64,000 bases of DNA from Nostoc commune NIES-4072 (GCF_003113895.1 NZ_BDUD01000001.1:836286-900285); one strand, 5' to 3'; shown: positions 17,559 through 27,717, counted from the first letter of the stretch. The notes: generated by a model from the letters alone, not told the origin. Numbers and translations are program-made.

Positions 17559-17892
17559 GGGTTCTCTATCTCCATCTCCTGGTATTTCCTTTTCAAAACA
17601 GTCCACACAAGAGGAACTTTGATCCGATGTGTTGGATCTTGGTTGACATATATCACCTTTATCAATGCAAATTTCAAAAATGGTACAACCTTAACATGGC
17701 AAACACCTAGTATGCTTATTATCTGTAAATTAAATGTACGGTAGTTTCTGGCGCCACAATTTAAGTAAAAACCCTAATAGATGCGTATCTTGGGCGATAG
17801 TCTTTTAGTAGCTCCTTTTTGATTAACAATTCAATTAGCAAAAATTGACTCTCGAAGTGCATCTTTTGTATCTCCCAATAAAATAAGAACTC

Positions 17893-19041
17893 ATGATCCA
17901 AAGTGTAAATCCTATCCCTGCCTTTGATATCAAGCAGCAATACACCACCATTGAAGCAGAAGTAAGTACAGCTGTCTTAGAGGTTCTGGCTTCTGGCCGC
18001 TATATCGGTGGCCCCTTAGTCGAAGGCTTTGAGCAACAGTTTGCTGCCTATAATACTGTCACTGAATGTGTGGCTTGTAATTCTGGTACTGATGCGCTCT
18101 ACTTAGCGTTACGAGTGTTGGACATTGGTGCAGGCGATGAAGTGATTACAACGCCTTTCACCTTTATTGCTACGTCTGAAGTAATCAGCGCCGTGGGTGC
18201 AAAGCCTGTTTTCGTTGATATTGACGCTACTACGTTTAATTTGGATGTGGAGCAAGTAGCGACGGCGATTACACCCAAAACTAAAGCGATTATCCCGGTT
18301 CACCTATTTGGACAACCTGTGGATATGACATCATTGATGGCGATCGCTCAGTCTCACAATTTGGCAATCATTGAAGATTGCGCTCAGTCTACAGGGTCAA
18401 GGTGGGCTGATCAAAAAGTCGGAAGCATTGGACATATTGGTTGCTTTAGTTTTTATCCTACCAAAAATCTTGGTGGTTGCGGCGATGGCGGCGCAATAAC
18501 GACTAATGACCCTGCGATCGCCACTAAACTGCGAATACTACGAGATCATGGTAGTAGAATTAGATATTTACATGAAGAAATCGGTGTAAATAGCCGCTTA
18601 GATGCTCTCCAAGCAGCTATTTTGCAAATTAAGCTACGTTATTTAGATATTTGGAACAATCGCCGACGAGATATCGCCAACTATTACTATCAGTTCCTTA
18701 GTCAAGTTCCGGGGATTGTCCCACCGCAAGAATTACCTGAAGGTATTGGGGTATGGAATCAATACACTATTCGCATATCAGGCGAAGGGCGAAATGGTTC
18801 TAGCGCCAAATATCGAGATTGGGTGCGTAGTCAATTGCAAGAAAAGGGCGTGAGTTCAATGATTTACTACCCCCACCCTTTACATTTACAACCAGTTTAT
18901 CAAAGCCTGGGCTATCAAATTGGGGACTTACCAATAGCAGAGCAAGCTTGCCATGAAGTTATATCCTTGCCTATGTACCCAGAACTGACACAACAACAGC
19001 AAGATCAGGTGATTTATGCGTTGAAGGATTGTTTGGGGTGA
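17893..19041 (+). CDS. DegT/DnrJ/EryC1/StrS-family sugar aminotransferase
   Basis: A 382-residue PLP enzyme that typically converts a nucleotide-linked keto-sugar to an amino-sugar for cell-surface polysaccharide. Visible features are ACNSGTDALYLALR (phosphate-binding loop), VHLFGQPVDM, IEDCAQSTGS and the PLP lysine in SFYPTKNLGG (Lys191). Length is normal. No other sugar-pathway genes flank it. A run of GGGGAGCAGG repeats follows the stop codon (19045-19075). Confidence 0.9.
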   Translation: MIQSVNPIPAFDIKQQYTTIEAEVSTAVLEVLASGRYIGGPLVEGFEQQFAAYNTVTECVACNSGTDALYLALRVLDIGAGDEVITTPFTFIATSEVISAVGAKPVFVDIDATTFNLDVEQVATAITPKTKAIIPVHLFGQPVDMTSLMAIAQSHNLAIIEDCAQSTGSRWADQKVGSIGHIGCFSFYPTKNLGGCGDGGAITTNDPAIATKLRILRDHGSRIRYLHEEIGVNSRLDALQAAILQIKLRYLDIWNNRRRDIANYYYQFLSQVPGIVPPQELPEGIGVWNQYTIRISGEGRNGSSAKYRDWVRSQLQEKGVSSMIYYPHPLHLQPVYQSLGYQIGDLPIAEQACHEVISLPMYPELTQQQQDQVIYALKDCLG

Positions 19042-19044
19042 GGG

Positions 19045-19075
19045 AGCAGGGGGAGCAGGGGGAGCAGGGGAAGAT
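19045..19075. repeat. Short tandem repeat, GGGGAGCA type
   Basis: Three near-identical copies of a GGGGGAGCA-like unit immediately after the aminotransferase stop codon, of the Nostoc STRR type. Confidence 0.6.
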
Positions 19076-19147
19076 GAGGGAGAAAAGCACGCAAGAAGTA
19101 AATTTTTACCATTACTTCCTCATTCTCCTCATCTCCCTCATCAAGTA

Positions 19148-19894
19148 CTAAGCGATCGCGCGGTTGCTAGCAGTCGCTAAAGCTTCTACTAAGCCACGCA
19201 CAGCAGCAATCATTGCCACTTCGCTATTGAGTTGGTTGATGGCGGAACCAACACCAACACCAGCAGCACCAGCTGCGATCGCTAATGGTGCGGTAACGTT
19301 AGAAATGCCTGAAGCACACAATACTGGTACTGACACCACACGGGAAATCTCAAAAGCTGCTGCTAAGGTGGGAGCAGCTTTTTCAATTAATCCTAGAGTT
19401 CCAGGGTGAAGTGGGTTACTGCTAGTACCGCCTTCGGTTTGGATAATATCTGCTCCAGCTCTCACCAGTTCTTCTGCTAACTGTACCTGTTGATCTAGTT
19501 CCAAAATGTGGGGAACGGTGACAGATAGGGTGATTTCGGGTAGGAGAGCGCGGGTTTGCTTAGTCAGCGCTAGCACTTCTGGAGCCTCAAAGCGGCGTCC
19601 TTGAGCATAGAAGGAATCGAAATTCCCGATTTCAATTAAATCAGCACCAGCTGCGACAGCTTGCACAAACTTCTCTGGCTCTACTGCTGATACACAAATT
19701 GGTAGATTTGTCAAACTTTTAGCTAGCTGTACCAAGGCTGCATCGGCGGCGATATCGACAAAAGTAGCACCGCCAAATTCAGCAGCTTTAACAGTAGCAG
19801 CGACGCTAGCAGCATCGAAGTTATTCAAACCGCTAATCACTTTCAGGACGCGGCGGTTAGTAAATGCACGTTGGAGTGTGGAATGCATCGTCAT
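19148..19894 (-). CDS. Ycf23 homolog (DUF561, TIM-barrel-like)
   Basis: A 248-residue protein matching the plastid/cyanobacterial Ycf23 family (DUF561). The sequence has alternating strand-helix repeats of a TIM barrel, with FVDIAADAALV, AGADLIEIGNFDSFYAQGR, AGADIIQTEGGTSS and a phosphate-binding-like end AGAAGVGVGSAINQL. The biochemical role is not established. Single gene; the start at MTMHSTLQRAF is reasonable, with MHSTL two residues later as an alternative. Confidence 0.82.
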   Translation of the reverse strand: MTMHSTLQRAFTNRRVLKVISGLNNFDAASVAATVKAAEFGGATFVDIAADAALVQLAKSLTNLPICVSAVEPEKFVQAVAAGADLIEIGNFDSFYAQGRRFEAPEVLALTKQTRALLPEITLSVTVPHILELDQQVQLAEELVRAGADIIQTEGGTSSNPLHPGTLGLIEKAAPTLAAAFEISRVVSVPVLCASGISNVTAPLAIAAGAAGVGVGSAINQLNSEVAMIAAVRGLVEALATASNRAIA

Positions 19895-20157
19895 AGTTTG
19901 GCTTTTAAAGCTACGAAAATTAGGTATATTCTACCGTTCCTTAGTTGATCGGCGACTAAATCACTATGGCACTTGCCAAATCTTGATAGTTTTATCCTTT
20001 TTCTCAGATTAGCGTAGTTTACCGCCGCAGGCATCGCTATATTGTAAAATTTTGCTCTTGGAGTTTACTTTGCCAGTTCGGCTAGGTATTAAATGCAGCA
20101 TTATTTTAACAGATGCATCTGTGAAAATAATTAAGTTATTGTTTTCAGGAGAAAGAT

Positions 20158-20946
20158 ATGACTGAAGAAATAATGGCAAACTTTGATGATAAAGAAATAT
20201 TTGAAATCTGGGATAATAGAGCTAAAGACTGGGATATTCAAGTTGGCGACGATGGCGACAGCAATCGAATTCTGAACTCAGATCCAGTACTATGGAGTTT
20301 CGCTGGTAATGTTGCAGGATTGTCTGTCCTAGATGCTGGTTGTGGCACAGGATATCTAGCACGCCAACTTTGCCTTAAAGGGGCCAGTGTAACTGGTATA
20401 GATTTTTCTCCTCAGATGATAGAAATTGCCCAATTCAGAGCTAGCCAAAATAATCTAGATATAGATTTTCATTTGGATTCATGCACTGAACTCAAGTCGC
20501 TTCCAGATGAGCAATTTGATATGATCGTCTCGAATTATGTTCTTATGGATTTGCTTGATCTCGAAGGAGCAATAAGGGCATTCAATCGTGTTCTTAAGCC
20601 TAGTGGTGTTGCAATCCTGGTTTTCTCACATCCTTGCTTTCCCCAAGGCAGCCCGACAACTGTAAATGAGGATGGAACGGTTTTTTATGGTTGGGCTTCT
20701 TCTTACTTTGAAAGGACACAACGCAACGAACAACCTTGGAACCATTTTACAACACCATTTATCTGGTTTCACCGTCCTCTTTCCGATTACTGGAAAGCTT
20801 TCAAGGCAGCAGGTTTTTCTGTGGACGAATTTGAAGAACCAAGAATTACCCCAGAGCGATATCATCTTGTAGAAAACGACCGGAAGCTTTTCAAGTGCAA
20901 AACACTCCCTTATTCGGTAGTTTTTAAACTCCTAAAGGTTAAATAA
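20158..20946 (+). CDS. Class I SAM-dependent methyltransferase
   Basis: 262 residues with AGGAGAAAGAT immediately before the ATG, a strong ribosome-binding site. The Rossmann methyltransferase core has motif I VLDAGCGTGYLARQL, the acidic residue in VTGIDFSPQMIEIA (motif II), and FDMIVSNYVLMDL (motif IV). The C-terminal cap contains FEEPRITPERYH. The substrate is unknown. The gene stands alone between the Ycf23 and Uma2 genes. Confidence 0.88.
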   Translation: MTEEIMANFDDKEIFEIWDNRAKDWDIQVGDDGDSNRILNSDPVLWSFAGNVAGLSVLDAGCGTGYLARQLCLKGASVTGIDFSPQMIEIAQFRASQNNLDIDFHLDSCTELKSLPDEQFDMIVSNYVLMDLLDLEGAIRAFNRVLKPSGVAILVFSHPCFPQGSPTTVNEDGTVFYGWASSYFERTQRNEQPWNHFTTPFIWFHRPLSDYWKAFKAAGFSVDEFEEPRITPERYHLVENDRKLFKCKTLPYSVVFKLLKVK

Positions 20947-20959
20947 TTCGTAATTTGTA

Positions 20960-21045
20960 ATGACGCTTTCTACGAGACGCTGTGCGTAGCTTGCAACTCT
21001 TACAGAGTACGCAGACTCGCTTTGCGCGTCGCTAACGTAATTAAG
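20960..21045. repeat. GC-rich dispersed repeat with hairpin potential
   Basis: The stretch holding CTACGAGACGCTGTGCGTAG and GACTCGCTTTGCGCGTCGC shares words (CTACGAGACGCT, GACTCGCTAACG) with the spacer at 26405-26500. Both appear to belong to one dispersed Nostoc repeat family. No gene is visible in either. Confidence 0.45.
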
Positions 21046-21115
21046 TTTTGTAATGAAAATTTAGATCCCTATGTTTAAATATGGGTTCCTTTTTCCCGTG
21101 TTTTTCATCACTATC

Positions 21116-21658
21116 CTAGTCAAACTCTGGAGGCCACAAATCTGCAATTGGTACTTCCCATCCTGGGAGCAGTTCGGGAACTGTTAAAATATCACCATCA
21201 CGAAGTATTATTGCTTCTTGTCCAAAGTTGTAAAGTTCAACAATCCGCTCATCTGGATTGAGCAAAATTCCTACTTTAGTTCCCAAACTCAGAAATTCTT
21301 GAATCTTGGCTCTGAGATCCTCTAAATTATCACTAGGGGACTTCACCTCTACAGTCAAATCGGGAGCCAATTGAGCAAAAGACTTCGGACTGCGACGCAA
21401 GCGTTCGGCTAAAACAAATGAGGCATCCGGTGCGCGTAAATTTGAATTTGGCAACCTGAAACCGGCGCTAGAAGCTGCTGTTCGTCCCAGTTTGCGCGGT
21501 CTAACCCAGTTACGTAACTGGGCTACCATTTCAGCTGCGACCTCATCTGACTCGTATCCTGATGGACTCATAACAATAATATTACCCTTGACTAGTTCCA
21601 TGCGATAGTCGGGATGCTGTTGCTGCATTTGTTCCAAGTCTTCAAGCGTCAGGGACAT
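21116..21658 (-). CDS. Uma2-family (DUF820) putative endonuclease
   Basis: A 180-residue complete member of a family greatly expanded in cyanobacteria. Restriction-endonuclease-like fold residues are visible: Asp78 in LRAPDASFV and Glu104-x-Lys106 in LTVEVKSPSD. The C-terminal strand pair ILLNPDERIVELYNFGQEA is typical. The biological role of the family is not settled; many members lie in mobile or variable regions. It is 185 bp from the STAND gene on the same strand. Confidence 0.85.
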   Translation of the reverse strand: MSLTLEDLEQMQQQHPDYRMELVKGNIIVMSPSGYESDEVAAEMVAQLRNWVRPRKLGRTAASSAGFRLPNSNLRAPDASFVLAERLRRSPKSFAQLAPDLTVEVKSPSDNLEDLRAKIQEFLSLGTKVGILLNPDERIVELYNFGQEAIILRDGDILTVPELLPGWEVPIADLWPPEFD

Positions 21659-21843
21659 AAAACCTCTCTATGAGCGATCGCTTTCTTTTGCCTAGAATTA
21701 CTATACCGTAATACTTATAGACCTCTCTAGAAGCGATCGCCCCATTCTCCAGTCATAGCCAAACCTGTCACTCCAAAGACTTCCTATGTTTTGCTATATA
21801 ACGTCAGTTGGGAATGGATGAAGGTAAAATCTAATATCATTGC

Positions 21844-24201
21844 TTATTTTTCAAAACACTCCATTGCTGTTTGTACTTTCTCAACTTGCTTGGGTGCTTG
21901 CATTTCGTTAAAAAGTGCGATCGCTTGCATAAACTTTCCCTTACTATTCTCAATTTCACCCATTTGTTGATAAGTTAATGCCAATTGATAGTAAGCTTCT
22001 GCTAAATTAGATTTCGCGCCTATTTTATTCAAAATTTCTATTGCTTCTGCATGATGGAAAAGTGCCCTAGCAAATTCTCGCTCTTCTCTATATAACCCAG
22101 CTAAACAAGTTATAGCTTTAGCCTTAAGCTGAGTAAAGTTGTTTTCTTCAGAAGAAGATATAGCTCTTTGGCATAACTCAAAAGATTTTTTAATATTACC
22201 TAAATTCTTGTAGGTTAAACATAGGTTTATTAAGCTATGTCCCATTCCCCATAAAGTCACTTTAGTTGATGAAGATATTGCAGACAAGGCATCTTCAGCA
22301 ATATAAAAAGCTTCCTCTCTAAAGTTAGAACATGATTTAACTAAAGCCAAGCAGCACTGAGCATAAGCCATATAATTGTCAAGATTTTTATCTTGTTCAG
22401 CTAAGTTACAAACCGATTTGAAACAATCTTCGGCTGCTTCCATTTCTAATAAATCAAGTTTGCAGAGTCCTGTATTGAACATCATAGATATTTTTATTAG
22501 CTTAATATCTAAAGTGTCTAATATTTCTTCTGATTTTTTATAGCAATCTATAGCTTCTCTAATACATCCGATAATTCGATATGTATAGCCTAGTATATTG
22601 TAAAGTTTAATCAGTCTTTCTTGCGATTTTACATCGTCTATTATTCGTTTAATGACAGAGAAATTTTTCTGGAGCAGTCCTAGCTGATAAAACGAGCAAC
22701 CCAAAGGCAAACCTATAGTCCACTGTTCACCTCGCCCTTGTAAAATTACATCACCAGCCTGCTCAAAATCATTAATTTCTACATAGTGATAGTAAGCTTC
22801 TAAAGCGGTTAATGCATCTGTGATATCTTTGATGGCTGTAACTCTTTGTGTCCAATATTCTGCGGCTTTTCGGTTTACTAATTCCCATTCTTCACTGACT
22901 AATCTTAATCTACTGATTGCTTCATACTGAATTACCGGATGCAGCCAATATTGTCCCTTTTTGGCTTCTATTAAAGACAAATCTTGCAGAGCTTTAATTA
23001 CACCTCTACGTTTTTTTTCTGGTACATCCCAAAGCAAACATAAAACTCCTTCAATAGGTAATGAAGGAATATCTTGATAACGATAGCATCCTAAACGACA
23101 CAGGAGACGATAGGCTTCTAAGTCATTTTTTTGGAGACGGTTAAATTGACTAGCGACTAAATCTTTTAACTCTCTTTCCATTAATAAATCTGTACAGTTT
23201 TCCTGCCAATAGGCGTGTATATCACCAGAAAAATCTGTCAATATTGCTCCTCGGAGAATTTGCATAGCTTTGGCGTTACCTCCATAAGCTCTGCACATTT
23301 CACTGAGAATAGTACAATCACAATTAATGTGGCAACTGCTGAAAAACTCCCGCCATGCTTCATCATCTAAACCTTCGAGTGGATAGAGATGAACTTCTAC
23401 ACTAGACTCGCGCAAACGCTCACGACTTGTTACTAAAGTAACTGAATGCACATCTGAATCTGCTAATACTCTTAATAGCTCAACATAAGGGCGACGATAT
23501 TCTAGGAACTTGCCATTTTGATCGAGAGCAGTTTCTAGATTATCGATAAATACCCCAATTTTAGATGTTTGTTCTCGCAGTTTGCGCCGTAGTCGTTCTA
23601 AGCTGATACCAAAGTCTCCTCCTGGCTCTTCGTTAAAGTATCGCCGTAGCCATTCTTCAACTACACTCTCTACAGGAGTCAGGTTTTGGATTTCTGTAGC
23701 CATCCACAGTTCTAGGACAAAATTAAATTTTTGACTTTTAAAATATTTACGTGCTAATCTGGTTTTGCCAATACCACCTTCACCTTGGATAAGGATAACT
23801 TTTTGTCCCCGATTGACTAAGGTGTGGAGTTCGGCTATTTGGCGATCGCGCCCCACAAAGTTAGAATCTAAATCTTGGGGTTTAGTGCCATTCGCCGCTA
23901 GATTTGGAATCTGGGAAACTTTTTGCGACTGTTGAGTTGTTCTAAATCTCTGAATCACACCTTGGAAAGTAGATTTTGAGACTTTTGATTCAAACACTTT
24001 AGAGAGTAACTGCCAAAGTTCTGCACCAACTGCTTTTAAATGCGCTTCTGTATAACCACGGCTGTCAGCTATATCCTGGTAAGTCCGCTTTTCATCCTCC
24101 CATAAATTACGCAAGATAATTCTTTGAGTTTTATCTAAGTGTTCCCCCGTTTTGAGAAAAACCAAGTTATCCACAAACGCTAAGGCTTCTTCTGCACCCA
24201 T
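21844..24201 (-). CDS. STAND NTPase: vWA-MoxR-associated N-terminal domain, NB-ARC, TPR repeats
   Basis: 785 residues. An N-terminal helical, DNA-binding-like domain (about 1-85; QRIILRNLWEDEKRTYQDIADSRGYTEAHLK) matches that of cyanobacterial vMAP/STAND proteins. The NB-ARC ATPase follows: Walker A GEGGIGKTRLA (residues 140-150), Walker B IGVFIDNLETA and sensor VTLVTSRERL. The winged-helix region is followed by about eight TPR-like repeats to the C-terminus (e.g. IGCIREAIDCYKKSEEIL). Such proteins are thought to sense ligands through the repeats and oligomerise, in signalling or anti-invader conflict. No effector domain is fused and no effector gene is adjacent. Confidence 0.85.
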   Translation of the reverse strand: MGAEEALAFVDNLVFLKTGEHLDKTQRIILRNLWEDEKRTYQDIADSRGYTEAHLKAVGAELWQLLSKVFESKVSKSTFQGVIQRFRTTQQSQKVSQIPNLAANGTKPQDLDSNFVGRDRQIAELHTLVNRGQKVILIQGEGGIGKTRLARKYFKSQKFNFVLELWMATEIQNLTPVESVVEEWLRRYFNEEPGGDFGISLERLRRKLREQTSKIGVFIDNLETALDQNGKFLEYRRPYVELLRVLADSDVHSVTLVTSRERLRESSVEVHLYPLEGLDDEAWREFFSSCHINCDCTILSEMCRAYGGNAKAMQILRGAILTDFSGDIHAYWQENCTDLLMERELKDLVASQFNRLQKNDLEAYRLLCRLGCYRYQDIPSLPIEGVLCLLWDVPEKKRRGVIKALQDLSLIEAKKGQYWLHPVIQYEAISRLRLVSEEWELVNRKAAEYWTQRVTAIKDITDALTALEAYYHYVEINDFEQAGDVILQGRGEQWTIGLPLGCSFYQLGLLQKNFSVIKRIIDDVKSQERLIKLYNILGYTYRIIGCIREAIDCYKKSEEILDTLDIKLIKISMMFNTGLCKLDLLEMEAAEDCFKSVCNLAEQDKNLDNYMAYAQCCLALVKSCSNFREEAFYIAEDALSAISSSTKVTLWGMGHSLINLCLTYKNLGNIKKSFELCQRAISSSEENNFTQLKAKAITCLAGLYREEREFARALFHHAEAIEILNKIGAKSNLAEAYYQLALTYQQMGEIENSKGKFMQAIALFNEMQAPKQVEKVQTAMECFEK

Positions 24202-24577
24202 TTGCTAACTTGATGTATCATTTTTAGTTCATTATAGCCATATTTTTACTACTTCTTCCTACCCGCCATACTACAAAATACTTTTTCCTACTCGGTAGGG
24301 AATTTACTTTATCCGACTGCGAAGCATTCTGGACTGTATTACTCTTGTAAGTAATACAGGCGAAGTTAAGTTAAGCGCCAAGAAAAGGTGGTTGAGGAGA
24401 GATTTAGAGAGCGTTACTACTGCAAGCTTAGTAAATCACACATATTACTTGTTACTGTTCGATATCAATTACTCATGAAAGTGGTGTCTACTAAACAGGC
24501 AGTGAGTATTAACTAACTAGATTCTGTAGAGCATATTTACAACTCAGTATGTAAACCATCATCCTACAGGAGGTTCA
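24202..24577. other. Divergent intergenic region
   Basis: A 376-bp gap between the leftward STAND gene and a rightward small gene. It must hold both promoters. No repeat or RNA structure stands out; a clear Shine-Dalgarno (CAGGAGGTTCA) sits just before 24578. Confidence 0.6.
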
Positions 24578-24850
24578 ATGATATTAGACAGAGATTGTCA
24601 TCATGATTGCAATCAAAATCAGTGCCCCTTTGCCCAAGACACACGAAACCCCAATAGATATGTTTGTCTCAAATGTGGTGTTGAGCGAGAAATAAATAAG
24701 TATTCCTCTGGTTTCGGCTCGTTTTTGCTGCTGTTGTTGGGCTTGTTTATTTCCTTCCAACTATTAGCTAATTATGAAAAGCAAAACAATCCACAAAGGC
24801 AACAACAGTCTTTGAATAATTTACCCAAACAGGTGAATATCGACGTGTAA
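24578..24850 (+). CDS. Small zinc-ribbon-like protein with one membrane segment
   Basis: A 90-residue protein with a strong ribosome-binding site (AGGAGGTTCA-ATG). The N-terminal half has Cys/His pairs (CHHDCNQNQCPF ... YVCLKCG), probably a metal-binding ribbon. A single hydrophobic helix follows (FLLLLLGLFISFQLLA), then a Gln/Asn-rich tail. Function unknown. It may be co-transcribed with the small membrane protein downstream. Confidence 0.65.
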   Translation: MILDRDCHHDCNQNQCPFAQDTRNPNRYVCLKCGVEREINKYSSGFGSFLLLLLGLFISFQLLANYEKQNNPQRQQQSLNNLPKQVNIDV

Positions 24851-24963
24851 AACTAATCTTCAGGCTGGGCACGATTTCCCATGTCCTTCTTTTTTAAATG
24901 GGTAATGGGAAATCAAAAATAATATTCACTGCTAAAAAATTGGCTACTTTCGTGAGTAAAATT

Positions 24964-25191
24964 ATGGACTCAAATCAAGATACGCTTCTATTTCGCTTTG
25001 CTTCTAAATCCTTGAAATATTTCTTGCTGGTGCTATTTGGCATTGCGATCGCCTATGTTCTATCTAGTGGTTTAGGTATTTTACAAATCATACCCATACT
25101 GTTGTACCTTTTACAACAGTTTTTGCTTCCACTGGGAATTATCCTGTTGTGTTTAATTACAACAGCAGTAATTATTGAATCCCTGCGTTAA
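24964..25191 (+). CDS. Small membrane protein, 75 residues
   Basis: From the Met at 24964 (MDSNQDTLLFRFAS) there are two hydrophobic helices (YFLLVLFGIAIAYVL and FLLPLGIILLCLITTAVII). A longer frame starting at 24898 adds 22 basic residues and cannot be excluded. No family recognised. It follows the zinc-ribbon gene by about 110 bp. Confidence 0.5.
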   Translation: MDSNQDTLLFRFASKSLKYFLLVLFGIAIAYVLSSGLGILQIIPILLYLLQQFLLPLGIILLCLITTAVIIESLR

Positions 25192-25286
25192 GAATCTAGG
25201 AAGTGGGGAGTGGGGAGTTATGAATTACGGCAGTTTTCTTTCTAGACTACGAAGACAGCCAGTAGTGTACTACTCCAAACTCTTGT

Positions 25287-25310
25287 ACAGACGCGATTAA
25301 TCGCGTCTGT
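25287..25310. terminator. 24-bp perfect palindrome between convergent genes
   Basis: ACAGACGCGATT and its exact complement AATCGCGTCTGT abut without a loop, followed by CTTCTTTACT. It sits between two genes that point at each other, six bases from the 3' end of the minus-strand gene. A bidirectional terminator is plausible. It is related to the hairpin at 208-235. Confidence 0.55.
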
Positions 25311-25315
25311 CTTCT

Positions 25316-26230
25316 TTACTTTCCGTAGTAAACCCTGGCATTTTTGTATCCTATATTTCGCAGATATTTATTCCATTCTCCAGCTTGGAATTGATCAGAG
25401 AAAGGCCCTATTGCTACGTGTGGCCCTCGTGGTTGCGTCCTTTCGAGGACTCCGCCAGATCGTCCTAAATCTTGGCTAAATCGGGCTAGATTCTGCCTAA
25501 TTTGTTCTGCGATCGCAGGTAACTGTTCTTGAGTAGTCGGAATCACAACATAATATCTAGAGAATTGCTTGGGAGGATTTATATTATTGCGATCGCCTCC
25601 AAAGATTCCATTACCTACATCTATTTCCTGTCCATTACCGAAGCTGATAATTCGGGCGTTATATATGCCTCGTGACTGTAACTCATTCACCCGTTGTTGG
25701 GCGTTAGATACTCTGTTAAAAACACCTGATTGAATTACATTCCGTCCTTGGTATTGACGAATGTAAGCACTAGGTTCAATCTGACGAATTGCTTGTAGTG
25801 TCTGAAAATCATCACCATCTACGTAAACTAAGTAGCGCTCAAAGTTCTGGTTATATTGACTAAACTGTGGAGGTTGAGAGGGCTGAAAGTTCGGTACAAA
25901 CTGATTATTTTGTAATGGTTGGGAAGGCTGAAAATCCTGACCATAATGATTGTTTTGCAATGGTTGGGAGGGCTGAAAATCCTGCTCATACTGATTGTTT
26001 TGTAATGGTTCGGCCGGTTGTAACTGCGGTGATGGCTGTTGACCAAAGGGAATTGGCGGTGGCGGTAAAATTTCACCGACTCCTTGAGCTAGTAACACTT
26101 TGTTGTTGGAAATCAGCAGTAACCATCCTCCCACTAACAACAGGAGAAGTTTTATAGTGGGCTTCCAACCTTTAAAACTTCGACGCAGCATCTGAAATGG
26201 GATAAATTGACTTGGTAATCCTCTCGACAT
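25316..26230 (-). CDS. SPOR-like exported protein with Gln/Pro/Asn tandem repeats
   Basis: 304 residues. A basic N-terminus and hydrophobic segment (about 27-49, LLLLLVGGWLLLISNN) indicate a signal anchor. Four 15-residue repeats of the form QPLQNNxYxQDFQPS follow (about 75-135). The C-terminal half contains two SPOR-like modules (YLVYVDGDDFQTLQAIRQIEP...IQSGVFNRVSNAQQRVNELQSRGI and YYVVIPTTQEQLPAIAEQIR...VAIGPFSDQFQAGEW). SPOR domains bind denuded peptidoglycan, so a cell-wall or division role is possible. The repeats are 45 bp at DNA level and nearly identical. Confidence 0.72.
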   Translation of the reverse strand: MSRGLPSQFIPFQMLRRSFKGWKPTIKLLLLLVGGWLLLISNNKVLLAQGVGEILPPPPIPFGQQPSPQLQPAEPLQNNQYEQDFQPSQPLQNNHYGQDFQPSQPLQNNQFVPNFQPSQPPQFSQYNQNFERYLVYVDGDDFQTLQAIRQIEPSAYIRQYQGRNVIQSGVFNRVSNAQQRVNELQSRGIYNARIISFGNGQEIDVGNGIFGGDRNNINPPKQFSRYYVVIPTTQEQLPAIAEQIRQNLARFSQDLGRSGGVLERTQPRGPHVAIGPFSDQFQAGEWNKYLRNIGYKNARVYYGK

Positions 26231-26586
26231 AGTACTTTAGAAAGTAGTCAAAGTATTTTTAAATAATTTCCATCAAGAACTAATTAGTTCACCGTTGTAG
26301 CAACTATATAGCGTTAACCTAAAATTAGCTCATCTGCGTGGCAAAAATACATCTGTAATTAATCTTAGATAAGGTTGATAGAAGAGTGAACAGCAATGTC
26401 TACGATGACCTATGACGCTTGTTCGCGCTGCCGTAGACAAGACTCGCTAACGCTTATCTACGAGACGCTACGCGAACGCTATCGGCGTCGCTCCTTCAGC
26501 TAGCTTAAAACTGAAGTGCTTTGGTAGCAAGGCAATGAAAGAGTGTGTGCTACAATTGGACAACCACGCAGCTTGTCGTGCTTTGT
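26231..26586. other. Intergenic region with dispersed GC-rich repeat
   Basis: A 356-bp divergent gap. The part at 26405-26500 (CTTGTTCGCGCTGCCGTAG, CTACGAGACGCTACGCGAAC) is related to the repeat at 20960-21045. No gene seen. Confidence 0.55.
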
Positions 26587-27642
26587 ATGAAAAAAGTCGT
26601 CGTTGGTCTTTCTGGTGGCGTTGACAGTTCCACCGCCGCAGCTATCCTGCACCATCAGGGCTATGAAGTAATTGGTTTGACTCTTTGGCTAATGAAAGGC
26701 AAAGGTCAATGTTGCTCTGAAGGTATGATCGACGCGGCTGAACTCTGTGAACAACTGGGCGTTCCCCATCAGGTTGTGGATATTCGGGATCTGTTTCAGA
26801 CGCATATTGTCGATTACCTAGTAACTGGCTACAGTGCTGGAATCACGCCTTTGCCTTGCTCACAGTGCAATAAAACGGTGAAGTTTGGGCCAATGGTGCA
26901 GTATGCTCGTGAAGAATTGGGGTGCGATCGCATTGCCACTGGTCATTATGCCCGAATTAGCTATGACGAAGCAACTGGACGTTACCAATTATTAAGGGCT
27001 GTTGACCGCAACAAAGACCAGTCATACTTTCTTTATGATTTGTCTCAAGATTTACTTGCAGCAACTATATTTCCTTTGGGCGAACTAGAAAAAACTGACA
27101 CCCGCCGCATTGCTACTGAATACGGACTGAAAACTGCTGACAAGCCAGAAAGTCAAGACTTATGCTTAGTGGAAAGTAACGGTTCCATGCGGGCATTTTT
27201 GGATAAATATTTAGCTCCCAAAACAGGCGATATTGTCGATGTCACAGGCAAAATTTTGGGACAGCATGATGGTGTCCATCACTACACCATTGGCCAGCGC
27301 AAAGGTTTGGGAATTGCAGCTGCCGAACCGTTATATGTGATTGAATTAGATGCAGAAAATAATAAAGTAGTAGTAGGCGATCGCACTAAGGTAACTCAGC
27401 CAGAATGCACTGTAGGGCGGGTAAATTGGGTTTCTATTGCTGAACCATCTACCCCAATTCATGCCCAAGTGCAAATTCGCTATCGTTCAACGGCTACACC
27501 AGTGACGGTGATTCCGTTAGAAAACTCCCGTGTGCGTTTGGTGTTTGATGAACCCCAATTCAGCATCACTCCCGGACAAGCGGCGGTGTGGTATGACGGG
27601 GAAAAAGTGTTAGGTGGCGGAATTATTGAGCAGTTTAGTTAA
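26587..27642 (+). CDS. mnmA: tRNA-specific 2-thiouridylase
   Basis: 351 residues from the Met at 26587; an in-frame extension to 26545 is not conserved in the family. The enzyme thiolates U34 of tRNA-Lys, -Glu and -Gln. The PP-loop is GLSGGVDSS (7-15). The catalytic cysteine pair appears as Cys94 in [10 protein letters not shown] and Cys193 in ESQDLCLV. The GHYARI motif and the C-terminal OB-like domain (VGRVNWVS...[21 protein letters not shown]) are complete. A strong terminator follows. Confidence 0.96.
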   Translation: MKKVVVGLSGGVDSSTAAAILHHQGYEVIGLTLWLMKGKGQCCSEGMIDAAELCEQLGVPHQVVDIRDLFQTHIVDYLVTGYSAGITPLPCSQCNKTVKFGPMVQYAREELGCDRIATGHYARISYDEATGRYQLLRAVDRNKDQSYFLYDLSQDLLAATIFPLGELEKTDTRRIATEYGLKTADKPESQDLCLVESNGSMRAFLDKYLAPKTGDIVDVTGKILGQHDGVHHYTIGQRKGLGIAAAEPLYVIELDAENNKVVVGDRTKVTQPECTVGRVNWVSIAEPSTPIHAQVQIRYRSTATPVTVIPLENSRVRLVFDEPQFSITPGQAAVWYDGEKVLGGGIIEQFS

Positions 27643-27678
27643 TAAAAACTCTTACGCTGTTTTGCGATAAAGTAAAAC

Positions 27679-27717
27679 TACCCTTCCTCGCTTGTAAGGA
27701 AGGGTATTTTTATTTTT
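27679..27717 (+). terminator. Rho-independent terminator after mnmA
   Basis: A 10-bp stem (TACCCTTCCT with AGGAAGGGTA), 8-base loop, then TTTTTATTTTT, 37 bp after the mnmA stop codon. Confidence 0.85.
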
